A DNA stretch of 36,396 nucleotides, from NCBI GenBank assembly GCA_021798975.1, contig JAJZBJ010000011.1, positions 1 through 36,396 of the forward strand, written 5' to 3'. The notes below the pieces were generated by a model that did no database searches, was not told where the DNA came from, and saw only the letters and a list, made by a program, of their open reading frames with translations. Below, in pieces: positions 36,279-36,396 of the stretch (position 1 is the stretch's first letter; each line of letters opens with the position of its first letter). The DNA is from Bacillota bacterium (GTDB lineage Bacteria > Bacillota > Sulfobacillia > Sulfobacillales > Sulfobacillaceae). Made by a program: the position numbers and the translations under genes.

Positions 36279-36396
36279 GGGTGAATTCCTCCTCATGTCT
36301 TTGCATCGGTTGGGAGAGCATTTGACAACCGCCATAACGGGCGCGGACAGCCAAATGTTTCTGGCTCATGATCAGGCGCTTCGTACCAACGTGGCG

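Noticed and set aside
1-36396. CRISPR arrays, prophage, IS elements, rRNA or tRNA genes
   Set aside because: No regularly spaced repeats, transposase/integrase motifs, or RNA-gene signatures seen on reading; absence not verified by dedicated tools

Overview
36.4-kb GC-rich bacterial chromosomal window. It looks like an acidophilic or thermophilic Firmicute, Sulfobacillus-like; this is inferred from gene content and codon/SD style, not searched. Almost all of it is coding. No rRNA, tRNA, CRISPR array or transposase was recognised. Main blocks: (1) 2-oxoacid dehydrogenase E1alpha (partial)-E1alpha-E1beta-E2 with lipA-lipB; (2) VIT/CCC1-like transporter and a cytochrome-b-like/molybdopterin oxidoreductase fusion, convergent with a class A PBP; (3) pyruvoyl arginine decarboxylase-speE-speB-argS; (4) a Ycf46-like AAA ATPase convergent with a small PLMP-like+HNH protein resembling IshB (IscB relative without RuvC); (5) a nitrilase-amidohydrolase fusion whose two domains both appear to lack catalytic residues, a frameshifted TusA-like gene, and an intact nitrilase; (6) hutU, histidine kinase and convergent response regulator; (7) membrane protein, J-domain/B-box-like/TM protein, fabH; (8) HAAS-like membrane protein, Cys-less TrxR-like flavoprotein, Mug glycosylase; (9) M24 peptidase, Bcp, Nth with a pseudo-receiver, patatin, kynureninase, leucyl aminopeptidase, SIMPL protein. 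The items most worth follow-up are the PLMP-HNH protein, the double pseudoenzyme fusion, the TusA frameshift, and the fact that every convergent gene pair abuts or overlaps (four by exactly 4 bp at the stop codons).
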